Source: Novosphingobium colocasiae
GTDB lineage: Bacteria; Pseudomonadota; Alphaproteobacteria; Sphingomonadales; Sphingomonadaceae
Assembly: GCF_014652555.1 (NCBI RefSeq)
Contig: NZ_BMZA01000014.1
Coordinates: 1 to 64,000 of the forward strand
Direction: 5' to 3'
Length of the DNA stretch: 64,000 bases
Every line of letters begins with the position of its first letter. Position 1 is the first letter of the stretch. Under the pieces are notes generated by a model. The model saw only the letters and a program-made list of their open reading frames with translations. It made no database searches and was not told the origin of the DNA. Of the stretch, positions 41,959 to 51,468 are shown in pieces. A program made the position numbers and the translations under genes.

Positions 41959-42564
41959 ATGTCTGCGGTGGCTGATCGGATCATGAAGCGTGTGCGCGGC
42001 AAGGGCCGTGGCTGGGTGTTTACGCCCAAGCAGTTCGTCGACTTCGGTACGCGCGGCTCGGTCGACATGGCGCTGTCGCGTCTCGCGCATGCCGGTGACA
42101 TCCGCCGGATCGGCCGCGGTCTCTACGACTATCCCCGCCAGCATGACAAGCTTGGTGCCCTGAGCCCGGATCCCGGGCAGGTGGCCCAAGCGCTCTCCGC
42201 GCAGAGCGGCGATGCGCTCGCGCCGTCGGGAGCGGCGGCGGCCAATAGCCTTGGTCTCTCGACGCAGGTGCCCGCCCGGGCGAGCTACGCCACCAGCGGT
42301 CGCACCCGCACCGCCAAGGCTGGCGGCCGCAGCGTCACCTTGAAGCACAGCCGCGCGCCGGTGCTCGACGCGCCGGAATCCGTGAATGCGATCGTCCAGG
42401 CACTCGCGCATCTGGGGAAGGGCAATATCGACGCGGATGCGATCGGGCGCTTCGCCGCGCGGCTCGACGATGCCGGTACGCGTGCGCTCGTCGCGGCCCG
42501 CCCGGCTATGCCGGGCTGGATGGGTGACATTGTCCTGAAGATTCAGGCGGCGCGCCATGGATGA
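41959..42564 (+). CDS. AbiEi-type antitoxin (DUF6088 family)
   Basis: 201 residues; antitoxin/repressor of a type IV-like AbiE system. The N-terminal winged helix is clear (GWVFTPKQFVDFGTRGSVDMALSRLAHAGDIRRIGRGLYDYP in parts, residues 16-57), followed by the AbiEi C-terminal domain (ALSAQSGDALAPSGAAAANSLGLSTQVPA in parts; RSVTLKHSRAP). ATG at 41959 follows GGAG eight bases upstream; an in-frame TTG at 41953 is less likely. It overlaps the toxin gene by 8 bases. Confidence 0.9.
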   Translation: MSAVADRIMKRVRGKGRGWVFTPKQFVDFGTRGSVDMALSRLAHAGDIRRIGRGLYDYPRQHDKLGALSPDPGQVAQALSAQSGDALAPSGAAAANSLGLSTQVPARASYATSGRTRTAKAGGRSVTLKHSRAPVLDAPESVNAIVQALAHLGKGNIDADAIGRFAARLDDAGTRALVAARPAMPGWMGDIVLKIQAARHG

Positions 42565-43612
42565 ATTCGCCCGCCGTCCCGCCGAGGATCGCCGCGCCTA
42601 TATCGAGGAAGCGGCGGCTCGTCGGGATCTCACGCCGATCATAATCGAGAAAGACTTCTGGGTCTGCTGGACCCTGCGACGCCTGGTTCGTGCCATGGAC
42701 CTTGCGGGCCATATGACCTTCAAGGGCGGCACGTCGCTCTCCAAGGCGTATGATATCATCCAGCGCTTCTCGGAGGATATCGACCTCACCATCAGCCGGT
42801 CGGCGCCGCTTCTCGACAAGGTGGCCTCGCCGATGGAGGCGGGGATCAGCGGCAAGGAACGTGAGCGGCGGACCAAGGATTTGAAGGCGGCCGCACAAGC
42901 CTATGTCGCGACGATCGCCATGCCGGTGCTCGCGCGTGAGATCGAAGCCGCGCTCGGCACGAGCGAAGGCTGGGATTTGTCGCTCGATCCCGACGACAAA
43001 GACCAGCAGACTGTTCTCTTCGCCTATCCACGCAGTTCGGGTTACGGCTTTACATATGGTCAGAATTATGGGGGCGGGGACGAAGGCGGCTATATCAAGT
43101 CGCGCATAAAGCTCGAATTTGGCGCGCGCGGCGATACAGAACCCTTCGCCATGCGCCCCATCATCCCCCATCTGGCCGAGGATTTTCCCGACGAGCTACC
43201 GGATCCCGAAACCGACGTGCCGACACTGGCGGTCGAGCGCACCTTCTGGGAGAAGGTCACGATCCTCCATGCGCTCCATCATAATGCCAAGCTGCGCGAT
43301 GGGCTTTCGCGCCACTATTACGACGTGCTGATGCTCGACGGAGCTGGCGTCACGACGGAGGCCCTGGCGCGGCCAGACCTCCTCGAGCAGGTGGTCCACA
43401 ACAAAAGCCTGATGTTCGCCGACAAGTCGGCGTCCTATGAGACCGCCGTCCTGGGGTCGCTACGATTGTCTCCGACAGAAGGCATGGTGGATCGGCTCGC
43501 CCAGGATTATGCCGCGATGGGCGAGATGTTCATGACGGCGCCTCCGTCCTTTGATGCGCTGATCGAAGGTCTGGCGCGCATTGAGCAGACGATCAACGCG
43601 GAATATGAATAA
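42557..43612 (+). CDS. AbiEii/AbiGii-type nucleotidyltransferase toxin
   Basis: 351 residues; toxin of the AbiE abortive-infection system, a nucleotidyltransferase that in studied members modifies tRNA or another nucleotide target and stops growth on phage infection. The catalytic motif is intact: MTFKGGTSLSKAYDII (about 53-68) and FSEDIDLTI (about 71-79). The region about 215-235 (VERTFWEKVTILHALHH) is the characteristic downstream motif of the family. Encoded directly behind the antitoxin. It ends 129 bases before the convergent HNH nuclease. Confidence 0.92.
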   Translation: MDEFARRPAEDRRAYIEEAAARRDLTPIIIEKDFWVCWTLRRLVRAMDLAGHMTFKGGTSLSKAYDIIQRFSEDIDLTISRSAPLLDKVASPMEAGISGKERERRTKDLKAAAQAYVATIAMPVLAREIEAALGTSEGWDLSLDPDDKDQQTVLFAYPRSSGYGFTYGQNYGGGDEGGYIKSRIKLEFGARGDTEPFAMRPIIPHLAEDFPDELPDPETDVPTLAVERTFWEKVTILHALHHNAKLRDGLSRHYYDVLMLDGAGVTTEALARPDLLEQVVHNKSLMFADKSASYETAVLGSLRLSPTEGMVDRLAQDYAAMGEMFMTAPPSFDALIEGLARIEQTINAEYE

Positions 43613-43640
43613 TACATTGAAAATAAACAGAAAAAACTGA

Positions 43641-43698
43641 TAATATATATTATGTTAAATCAGAAAGGGCTGACCCTGCAAACAAGGAGTGAGCCCTT
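43641..43698. terminator. AT-rich dyad and stem between AbiEii and HNH genes
   Basis: TAATATATATTA palindrome (43641-43652) and a 7-bp inverted repeat AAGGGCT / AGCCCTT (43665-43671 and 43692-43698) lie between two convergent genes, an expected place for bidirectional termination. The local AT-richness contrasts with the surrounding DNA and may mark the edge of the imported defence island. Confidence 0.45.
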
Positions 43699-43740
43699 CG
43701 TCAGGCGGAACTTCGCTGCATACGTTTTCTGCTATTCCAT

Positions 43741-44538
43741 TCACTCGAATCCGAAGTGCTTTCGATGCCATGCCATCTGGCGGTGATGCGCATCGATCAA
43801 TGGCAAAGGCGCAATCTCGTGTGGTGCGAGCAGGGAAATCACCGCCGGGTCGAGATCTGGTCTGATGAGCGCCCTGCCTCCATCATCAAAGCTGATGAGA
43901 CCGGCATCGAACGCGGCATCCCAGTGTGCGGCGAGCAGCAGGCCGTTGAAAACGTCCAGTCTCTCCTCGTCGCTTCCGCAACGTGCCCAGGGGACGATAT
44001 GGCTTGCGCGAAGCAGCGCACGCTCGGAGATGCCCGTGAGCGGGCATTTGTTGTTCCAGTAATCGAGCAGGGCACCCCGGAAATAGCCCTGCCCAATCCG
44101 CTCGCGGGTGATCCGTTCGACCTCTGTGTCGCCTAGACTCGCTACATCGGCCTCGAACTGGGACAGCGGAAAGGTCGGAAGCGCCCGGGCCAGATGAAAG
44201 GCGCGGCTGAGAGCCTGGCGCATCTCGGCCTGATCGGAGAAGGCGAAGGCACCGCGGAACCGGCCCGGTACGGGTTCCGCCAGTGCCACTGGAAACTCAC
44301 CACACAGCTTTGCGGCGACGCCAGCATGTTCCACGGCGACGAACCACGGCGCGCCCCCGTCCTCATTGCCGGAGGCGAGCGCAATTTCTCCGGGAATACC
44401 ATCGTCTGACCGAAAATAGAGCCACCCGTCCGCCTCGCCATTTTCCTTGCGGAAGCCGTGGTTATACGCCGCCTGCTGTAGCTCGGAGCGGTAAATCGGG
44501 TGGACGGGTCGGCTGCGGACTCTGGTGGACCGCGCCAT
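43741..44538 (-). CDS. HNH endonuclease, last gene of the large defence operon
   Basis: 265 residues with a C-terminal HNH domain: NKCPLTGISERALLRASHIVPWARC in parts (about 163-188; His of SHIVPW and the Cys pair), LDVFNGLLLAAHWDAAFDAGLISFDDGG (about 194-221). This is the HNH_2 type found in restriction and defence nucleases. The N-terminal 150 residues are not assigned. Its ATG overlaps the stop of the methylase C-terminal frame (TAATG at 44536-44540), so it is translationally coupled to the methylase, a hint that it is the operon's DNA-cutting effector. Confidence 0.87.
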   Translation of the reverse strand: MARSTRVRSRPVHPIYRSELQQAAYNHGFRKENGEADGWLYFRSDDGIPGEIALASGNEDGGAPWFVAVEHAGVAAKLCGEFPVALAEPVPGRFRGAFAFSDQAEMRQALSRAFHLARALPTFPLSQFEADVASLGDTEVERITRERIGQGYFRGALLDYWNNKCPLTGISERALLRASHIVPWARCGSDEERLDVFNGLLLAAHWDAAFDAGLISFDDGGRALIRPDLDPAVISLLAPHEIAPLPLIDAHHRQMAWHRKHFGFE

Positions 44539-44984
44539 TATCGATACCCTTCTAGCCTTGGCCGCATACCCTGCGCCATCAGTTCGTCATAGGCGGCAAG
44601 GACAAGGCGTTGCGTACGATATTCTCCGTATGCGCGCATCTCGTTGTTTTGCAGGACGCGGAAGGTTTCGCTGGGGTAGTCTGCGCCCATGATGTCCTTG
44701 GGGTCTAGCACATAGCGCAGTTCGTCGCGGGCGAGGCCGTAGGCGAGGGCGTACCAGGCGTCGAGCTCGGCGCGAAGCTGCGCGCGGCGGTCTTCGTTCC
44801 ATGGGAAGGGCTGCCCCTCATAGTCCAGATCGCGCGCGAAGGGGGCCATAGAATGGCTGGTGTAGCTCAACTCCAGCACGCGTGGGATGATGAAGGCGAG
44901 ATCGGATTCGCTGTAGGCGGCAGGATGGGGAGCTGTTTGGCTATAAATTGCGCGAGGGTTAAATATGAGACCTTCGTTCGGCAA
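44538..44984 (-). pseudogene. C-terminal part of the methylase in a shifted frame
   Basis: Read as its own ORF this is 148 residues, but from about residue 20 it is plainly the end of the upstream methylase: AYSESDLAFIIPRVLELSYT, MAPFARDLDYEG, PFPWNEDRRAQLRAELDAWYALAYGL, YGEYRTQRLVLAAYDELMAQ are the standard C-terminal motifs of Eco57I/PglX-type methylases. The upstream frame breaks right after the matching peptide QLPILPP. A small indel at about 44916-44930 (next to a GGGG run) is the simplest explanation: a real mutation, a sequencing error or, less likely, programmed frameshifting. Confidence 0.8.
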
Positions 44985-47900
44985 ACGTAGTCAAGTATCA
45001 ATGCGTTGGCGTTCGCCAGCAAGGCAGCCCTGCGTCGTGCGTTCTCTGCGCAAAATATTAGGATAGTTTTGTGTCCTACCCCCGAAAAAGGAAAAGCTGT
45101 CATGACCATAGTTCGGGTCGTGGTCGCAGTTGTCGCCTCGCCATACCCGATGAGATATTTCTCTCCGGGTTTCCGACTGGTAGCTTCATTTGACGGCACC
45201 CAATAAAATGGCACCACCTCATGGTCTGGGTCATTTAACTGCTGAATGGTCAATTCAGGTAAGACGCGATTCCCGCGATCATCACCTCGACTTGAATAGT
45301 CTGAGTACCTGTGATTAAATTGGTCGAACATCTTCGCTTCGTAGAGCGGCACGTAACGCTCGATGTGGGCTGCCGCGACGACCGCCCGGGCCGGCCCAGG
45401 TGCCGATGCTGCAACTTGAAGGTTCGAGAGAAGGTCATTGCGGTCGTTCTCGGCTGTGGCGAGGAGGTCAGTTTGAAGCTGGCGGCGTGCCGTCACACCC
45501 GCTTGTTCTCGCGCTTCTCTCACCCAATTGGTCCCTTCGCGCTGGAATCCTTCCTCAGCCAGTTGCGCGGCGGTGCGAAATGAGCCGCTGTCATTGGACA
45601 TGTGGAACATCGCCATAAACGACAGGCCCCACGGGTTGCCGCTGTCCTTACCCTCCTCGATCAGCACGGGCACGCGATTATAGATTGTGGCGGTCAGTTC
45701 CGCGTCGCGGCGCGAGCGGAAGACCGGTGCGGTTCTGGTGTTCGGGTTAATCTTAGCAATTTCCGGGGGTGAAAGCGTAAAGCGGCGGCGTTCATCTTCA
45801 AGTTGTGCGGGGGCGGTGAGGAAGAAGGCGAAATCCGCCGATGCCACGCCGCTGCCGATGGTGAGTAGGCAAAACTTGAAGCTGCGATGGACGCCAGGGA
45901 ACAGCGGCGCGCTGTTTTCAAAATCAATCAGACCTGCAAGCCGCTGCCTGCTCACTAAATGACCAAAGAAGGGGGCGGTGGTCGCGTCGGTTGCGATGCC
46001 GGTCGGCACGATCACTCCTGCCCTTCCACCTTCCCGCGTCAGATTCAGGAAATGCTCGGCAAACAGAGCATAGGTGTTGACGTCGCCGCGACCGGTCCAC
46101 GGATAGCGCCGCGACGGAGCGGGCCTACGTCCTGCGGGCAGCTTGGTCGGATCTTCATCTTTGGGCGAGGTAAAGAACACGCTCGATGCTTCGGCAAGGC
46201 GCTTCGCCAGTTCGAAGGCGTCGACCATCGCGCGCTCATGGCTGCCTTCTTCAGCTTGTGACCATTCGCGGATCATCTTAGTCCGCGCTGCGGCATTGGG
46301 CGCATCGGCTATCGCGGTTCCGGCGAAGAATTCCTGTTCCTGTAGCTTGATCCGCTCCCACGGCGGATTGCCCAGCAGCACGTCAAAGCCACCGCGACCT
46401 ACAACCACGTCGGGGAATTCAAGCGGCCAGTGGAACACGCTGGCGGCATGGGCGGCGCTGTCTATGGCCGCAGCAAGTTCTCCCTCCACCGTGTCGTTGC
46501 CAAGCATGGTGCCGCCGGAGATGGTTTTACGCAGGTGGGCGGTGGTGGGGACGAGCGGCTTGGCAAGGCTGGGTAGCTTGGGCTTGGGCAGGAGGAAGGC
46601 AGAGACATAGATGTCGCAGGCTTGCCGCAACGTCAGCCAATCGGGCGTGTGGCGAATGCGATCGAACTCGACCGCGCGGGCGGCGACTTCGCGCGGTGTA
46701 TTCTCAGTCATGCGGTGGAACTTGCGGAACTCGCCCGAAAGCTTGCCCGCATCGAAGGCCAGTTTAAGCAGGCCGGCATCGCGCTCGCTCTTGTTCAGCT
46801 TGCGCAGGCCGGTGGCGGTTTCCTTGTCGTCACCTGTGAGTGGCTTGTAGGCCTCATCCGGAATGCCCTCTTCCAGCGCAGCGAGGTCGAAGACGCCCAG
46901 CAGCGCGTCGCCACAGCGGATGTTAGCGTCGAGGAAGCCCAAAGGTTGTCCCGGAGACACGGATTCGATCCATAGCGCCACCTTGGCAAGTTCCACCGCC
47001 ATCGGGTTGCGGTCGACGCCGTGGATGCAGCGGGAAACGACATCGCGCAGTGCGGCCTGCGTCTCTTCCTTGCCAGCATCCTCGTTGCGCAGCTTAGCTA
47101 CCCGGTCTGCCATGCGGCGGGCAGCGCCGAGCAGGAAGTGGCCGGAACCGCAGGCCGGGTCGATCACCTTGAGGTCGAGGATGGCGGCGACCTTGTCCTC
47201 TGGCGTATCGGCATTGGCCTCTGCCTTGTCCAGCACCGGGGCGAGCGAGGAATCGAGCAGCGTTTCGACCAGTGAGTCCGGTGTGTAGTAGGAACCGCTG
47301 GTCTTGCGGTCATTGCCCTTGGCCCCGCTGTCGAGCGTGAAGTCGCCGTTGGATTCAAGCTGGGGGCGGATTTCCAGCAGACTTTCGTAAACGCTGCCAA
47401 GCTCTTCTGTTTTGAGGTCGCGCCAGTTGATGCGGTGCGTCACGCCATCCTTGCGGATGAAGCCAAGACAGAAGATCGCGGACAGAAAGCGGCGGTTGGG
47501 AATGAGCGCATCGTTCAGCGCCGGCGTTTCGCTATTCGCGAATAAGCCGCCGAGAGCAGGTAGGCCCAGCAGATCCTGGCCATGTTCCAGATTGGAAAGC
47601 GTGACCTTCATCGCCTCCCACGCATCGTGGTGCCCATCGCGGGCGACGCGGCGACGCGAGCGTTCGCGCCAGAAGGTGAAGGAATAGCTGTTGGCATAGA
47701 GGCTGCGTGCCGCCTGCGGTGTGCGGCGAGGGTGCAGCAGATCACGGTCCTCGGCCACGGCAAGAAAGATCAGGCGATAGACGGTGCGGAGAAGCTCCCC
47801 GAACAGCGATTGCAGAGGGAGCGCACCGGAGCGAATGCGTTCAACCAGTCCGGGATTGGCCTCTACCAACCCCTGCCCCAGTTCGAACAACGCCTCCTCC

Positions 47901-48667
47901 ACGTTACGGCGCAGGTCGGTACGGGCTTGGATGCCCTGTTTCATCCCCTCTTCGCGCCACTGTTCCAGCGGGCTTTCAGAAGGCGGCGCGCCCGCTGTAC
48001 CAAAGCGTGTTGCGTGAGCGATCAGCCACCATGCAGTGAAGTCCGCGAATATCTCGTCGCGGAACATTGCGCCAAGGTCCGCCTCGATCCACGCCGGTCG
48101 GGTCAGACTGGCATTGTCGCGCATCAGGCGTACACGGTCACCGGCAAAGACGATGCCCCACAGTGCATGGTCTGTGGCGTTGAGCCAGTCCTGCAACAGT
48201 GAAACAGGGCTACGGCGCGGGCGTCCGCCCTCCCCGTCCCCGAACTCGGGCTGCGCTTTGTTGAAGGCGTCGGCGCCGACGACCGGCGCGGCGACGACGA
48301 CGGGAACACGGCCATCCTTGGCCTCCCAGGCCAGGCGATAGCGGCGGGTGCCGTCCTGATGCTCGACCGGGCCGGCAAGATCGGTGAAACCAAAGCACTG
48401 CGTCAGGAGAGTTTGGGCGAACTGCGCGGTTTGTGTGACAGTGGGAGTATCGATCCGGTCATAGTCTTTCCAGATATGCTGGCCGATGCGGAAATAGCGC
48501 GAAATCTCATCGCCGAGGCCGGTGCCCTTGGGGCAGCCATAGCCCTCGGCGGTTTTCGCTGTGCGATCGGCAGCGACGATCTTCTGCACCTGTTCGGGCG
48601 CGATCAGCCCGCCCTCGATGGTGACGGCGACAAGGCCAAGTTCGGCGGCTCTGGTGGAACGGCCCAT
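44867..48667 (-). CDS. Eco57I-type adenine DNA methyltransferase (DrmMI-like), frameshifted at the 3' end
   Basis: 1,266 residues in this frame; about 1,380 if joined to 44538-44984. SAM-binding motif I is VIDPACGSGHFLLGAA (near residue 500) and catalytic motif IV NPPWE is near 765, within LLGNPPWERIKLQEQEFF. The N-terminal 350 residues are helical and may recognise DNA; SYYTPDSLVETLLD (about 460) is the usual lead-in of type IIG/BREX/DISARM methylases. It overlaps the SNF2 gene by 1 base (TGATG). In DISARM a similar methylase marks self DNA. The last 17 residues here (after LPP) are out of frame relative to the family, so the target-recognition C terminus is lost unless the indel is an error. 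Confidence 0.88.
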   Translation of the reverse strand: MGRSTRAAELGLVAVTIEGGLIAPEQVQKIVAADRTAKTAEGYGCPKGTGLGDEISRYFRIGQHIWKDYDRIDTPTVTQTAQFAQTLLTQCFGFTDLAGPVEHQDGTRRYRLAWEAKDGRVPVVVAAPVVGADAFNKAQPEFGDGEGGRPRRSPVSLLQDWLNATDHALWGIVFAGDRVRLMRDNASLTRPAWIEADLGAMFRDEIFADFTAWWLIAHATRFGTAGAPPSESPLEQWREEGMKQGIQARTDLRRNVEEALFELGQGLVEANPGLVERIRSGALPLQSLFGELLRTVYRLIFLAVAEDRDLLHPRRTPQAARSLYANSYSFTFWRERSRRRVARDGHHDAWEAMKVTLSNLEHGQDLLGLPALGGLFANSETPALNDALIPNRRFLSAIFCLGFIRKDGVTHRINWRDLKTEELGSVYESLLEIRPQLESNGDFTLDSGAKGNDRKTSGSYYTPDSLVETLLDSSLAPVLDKAEANADTPEDKVAAILDLKVIDPACGSGHFLLGAARRMADRVAKLRNEDAGKEETQAALRDVVSRCIHGVDRNPMAVELAKVALWIESVSPGQPLGFLDANIRCGDALLGVFDLAALEEGIPDEAYKPLTGDDKETATGLRKLNKSERDAGLLKLAFDAGKLSGEFRKFHRMTENTPREVAARAVEFDRIRHTPDWLTLRQACDIYVSAFLLPKPKLPSLAKPLVPTTAHLRKTISGGTMLGNDTVEGELAAAIDSAAHAASVFHWPLEFPDVVVGRGGFDVLLGNPPWERIKLQEQEFFAGTAIADAPNAAARTKMIREWSQAEEGSHERAMVDAFELAKRLAEASSVFFTSPKDEDPTKLPAGRRPAPSRRYPWTGRGDVNTYALFAEHFLNLTREGGRAGVIVPTGIATDATTAPFFGHLVSRQRLAGLIDFENSAPLFPGVHRSFKFCLLTIGSGVASADFAFFLTAPAQLEDERRRFTLSPPEIAKINPNTRTAPVFRSRRDAELTATIYNRVPVLIEEGKDSGNPWGLSFMAMFHMSNDSGSFRTAAQLAEEGFQREGTNWVREAREQAGVTARRQLQTDLLATAENDRNDLLSNLQVAASAPGPARAVVAAAHIERYVPLYEAKMFDQFNHRYSDYSSRGDDRGNRVLPELTIQQLNDPDHEVVPFYWVPSNEATSRKPGEKYLIGYGEATTATTTRTMVMTAFPFSGVGHKTILIFCAENARRRAALLANANALILDYVCRTKVSYLTLAQFIAKQLPILPPTANPISPSSSHACWS

Positions 48668-51468
48668 CAGTTCGCCTCCGGCACGAGGACATAGAGGCCG
48701 ATCACGTCGGCAGGCAGAACGGCTTCGACTTCGGTGGTGGCCCCCTCGCCCCGTGTGGCGAACTTCACGCGGTCATGATCCTCTGAAAGCTGGGCGGCGC
48801 GATCCTGGGCATAGGCACGGATCGCAGCATCATATTCGGGCAGGCGGGCGAGCGCCTGATCGACCTGCCTGGTGATGACAGGCGGTGCGATGTCGCCGCT
48901 GGCATCGGGTTCGAGCAAAGCCAGGGCTTCGGCACCTTGTGCAATGGCGGCATTTTCACCTGTAGCGAAGGCCAGCGCGGTGGCTTCCTCGGCCAGCAGG
49001 GTCTTGCGACCGCTAGTCGTCAGTTTGAAGCGCAGGCGCAACAGCAGCACAGTGGTAAGCTTGTTCACCGCCGCAGAGCGCCAGGCACCGCAGCGACCGA
49101 GCGTGGCTTTGCCTTCGACACCGCCGGGGTCGAGCGCCCCTTCGGCCATGGTTTCGGCGAGCATGGCGACTAGCGGATGCGTGCGGCCGACATGGGCCAC
49201 ATCGGGTTGCAGCTTGTCGGCAAAGCCGATGGCGCGGGTGCCGGTGAGGTTGCGGGCTGCAAGGCGCTCGCCAAGCTGTTTCGGCAAATCCTCATAGCTG
49301 ACCCGGTAGTGGCTCCCGACCGCACCGAGCGGCGTATCGATGCGCGCCAGTGCCCGGCGGGTGAACCGCTCCACTTCGTCGGGGCCACCGAGCAGTTCGC
49401 GCAGGCGGTGCCATTCGGGGAGAACTTCATCGGGCTTGAGCGCAGCCTGCGCATAGCGCGTCTGACTTTTACGCGCGTTTTCCTCTGCGTCCTTCCACTC
49501 CATCTCAAGCCGTTCCTCGGCGTCGCCGAAATCGAACAGACCTTGCGCGCGCGGTTTGCTGGAATGTAGCAGCATCGCCTGCATCAGCGCGTTGGAGACA
49601 CTGGCGGAATCCTCCGGCACCGGCACGATCACGCCAGTCGCCTGTTGGATGCGCTTCATCTTTTCGGTGATGACCTTGATGACCGCGCCGTCGATGATCG
49701 AGTTTGAGCCGAACATCATTACCGACCAGACCGTATCTTCAGGCTGCCCAAAACGATCGACGCGCCCGTCGCGTTGCTGGTGCCGTGTCGGGTTCCAGTT
49801 GAGGTCGTAATGGATCACCGCGTTGAACAGTGATTGGAGGTTGATCCCTTCAGACAGACAATCGGTGGCGACGAGGATGCGATTGGGATGATCCACCATC
49901 GCCTCGACGCGCCCACGGCGTTCCTCGGGCGTCAGGCGGCCGGTGACGATTTCGACTTCGTGCTTCTTGAACTGGGCGCGCAGCGCTTCGCCCACAGCTT
50001 CGGCCGTTGTGATGAAGCGACAGAAGATGACGGGCCGGGCATCCTTCTTGGCCGTCAGGTCTTTCACCTGCCGGACGAGTTCGCGAAATTTGGGATCATC
50101 CTCAAAGCGGGCCGCCAGTCCTTCCGCGCGCATGATGAGCGCTTTGAGCTCGGCCAGCTCCTCGCGGTCCAGCGCGGTCGCGGGTTCAATGTCGGTGTCG
50201 GCCAGTTCATCACCGTCGTCATCAAAAAGGACTGGCGCGAGTGCGGCTTCCTCCGCCATGCCCCCGAGCCGGTTGCGCAAGGCGCTGAGGGCTGCCGCCG
50301 GCGACGAGCCGATGCAGCGCATTAGCGCGAGTGTTCCCCAGAAGGCGAGCCGCCGCGCCCGTTCCCCATCGGCACGGGTTGCGACACCAAGGCAATAATC
50401 CAGCACGTCTTCCTGGAAGTTCTGGAAATCGCCTGTCAGCGTGTAGGGCGCATCCGCTTTCATCGACTTCGCAAAGGCGCCCGCATCGCCCCACTTGTCG
50501 GCAATATCGGGGCGGCGACGCTGGACAAAGTGTTTGGCGAGCCGGTCTGCATAGCGGCGCCGTGCGTTCTGATCGCCCGCCTCGGGACCACCAGCGAGGT
50601 CGCCGTGCAACAGACTGAGCAGACGCGCATAGGCATCCTGATTGCCGCTATGCGGGGTCGCTGTGAGCAGGAGCAGGTGGCGCGTGGCGTCTTCCGCGAG
50701 CCGTTCGAGCAGAGCGTAGCGTTGCTGTGTGCCCTTCTCGCTACCGCCAACGCAGGTGTGGGCCTCGTCAACAATGACGAAGCCAGGACAAGCCTGTGCG
50801 AAGCTTTCCCGCCGGCTGTCGGCCTTGATGTAGTCGAGGCTGACGACGGTGTAGGGATAGATGCCGAAGATGGTGTCGCCGAGCGCCAGTCCGCGTTCCA
50901 GCGAACGGGCGCGCGCCGATGTGACGGCCACGGCATCAATATCGAACTTTTCCGCCAGCTCGCCGACCCACTGATCCACGAGATGCGGCGGACACAACAC
51001 GGAGAAGCGCTCGACCTCGCCCCGGTCGATCATCTCGCGCAGGATCATGCCCGCCTCAACGGTCTTTCCGATACCAACGTCATCGGCAATGAGCAGCCGT
51101 TTCACGTCGAGCCTCAGCGCCATGAGCAAAGGAACGAGCTGGTAGGCGCGCGGCTCGACGCCCAAATGCGCGGCGCTGCGGAAAGGCCCTGCGCCGCGAC
51201 GGAGAGACAGGCGCAGCGCGTCGGCGAGCAGACGGGCGGCGTCCTGCGTATCGGGTTGATCCGCCGTCGGCAGATCGAAGGTGGCGGGACGAACGGGCAT
51301 CCGTTCAAGGCTGGGGGCGATGATGATGGCGTCTTCTTCGGACCCCGAGAGGGGCCGCACGCGAACAAGCCGTTCATCCGGCTTACCAAGCACGATCCAT
51401 TCCCGCCCACGGGCCTGGATCAAATCGCCCGTCTGGAGCTGGCCAGTCTGGAAGGCAGGCAGATTCAT
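48667..51468 (-). CDS. SNF2-family helicase (DISARM DrmD-like)
   Basis: 933-residue SF2 translocase. Intact motifs: Walker A ADDVGIGKT (about 127-135), VDEAHTC (about 228-234), TATPHSG (about 261-267) and motif VI QQRDGRVDRFGQP (about 562-574). The N-terminal 60 residues (LQTGDLIQARGREWIVLG, then VRVRPLSGSEEDAII) form an SH3-like region typical of DrmD-type proteins. It overlaps its upstream gene by 4 bases (ATGA) and the methylase downstream by 1, placing it in the middle of one transcript. In DISARM this protein moves along incoming DNA. I call it DrmD-like by layout and neighbours; a family search would confirm. Confidence 0.88.
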   Translation of the reverse strand: MNLPAFQTGQLQTGDLIQARGREWIVLGKPDERLVRVRPLSGSEEDAIIIAPSLERMPVRPATFDLPTADQPDTQDAARLLADALRLSLRRGAGPFRSAAHLGVEPRAYQLVPLLMALRLDVKRLLIADDVGIGKTVEAGMILREMIDRGEVERFSVLCPPHLVDQWVGELAEKFDIDAVAVTSARARSLERGLALGDTIFGIYPYTVVSLDYIKADSRRESFAQACPGFVIVDEAHTCVGGSEKGTQQRYALLERLAEDATRHLLLLTATPHSGNQDAYARLLSLLHGDLAGGPEAGDQNARRRYADRLAKHFVQRRRPDIADKWGDAGAFAKSMKADAPYTLTGDFQNFQEDVLDYCLGVATRADGERARRLAFWGTLALMRCIGSSPAAALSALRNRLGGMAEEAALAPVLFDDDGDELADTDIEPATALDREELAELKALIMRAEGLAARFEDDPKFRELVRQVKDLTAKKDARPVIFCRFITTAEAVGEALRAQFKKHEVEIVTGRLTPEERRGRVEAMVDHPNRILVATDCLSEGINLQSLFNAVIHYDLNWNPTRHQQRDGRVDRFGQPEDTVWSVMMFGSNSIIDGAVIKVITEKMKRIQQATGVIVPVPEDSASVSNALMQAMLLHSSKPRAQGLFDFGDAEERLEMEWKDAEENARKSQTRYAQAALKPDEVLPEWHRLRELLGGPDEVERFTRRALARIDTPLGAVGSHYRVSYEDLPKQLGERLAARNLTGTRAIGFADKLQPDVAHVGRTHPLVAMLAETMAEGALDPGGVEGKATLGRCGAWRSAAVNKLTTVLLLRLRFKLTTSGRKTLLAEEATALAFATGENAAIAQGAEALALLEPDASGDIAPPVITRQVDQALARLPEYDAAIRAYAQDRAAQLSEDHDRVKFATRGEGATTEVEAVLPADVIGLYVLVPEAN

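Noticed and set aside
44538-44984. Independent 148-aa gene
   Set aside because: Its sequence is the C-terminal end of the upstream methylase in a shifted frame, not a separate gene.
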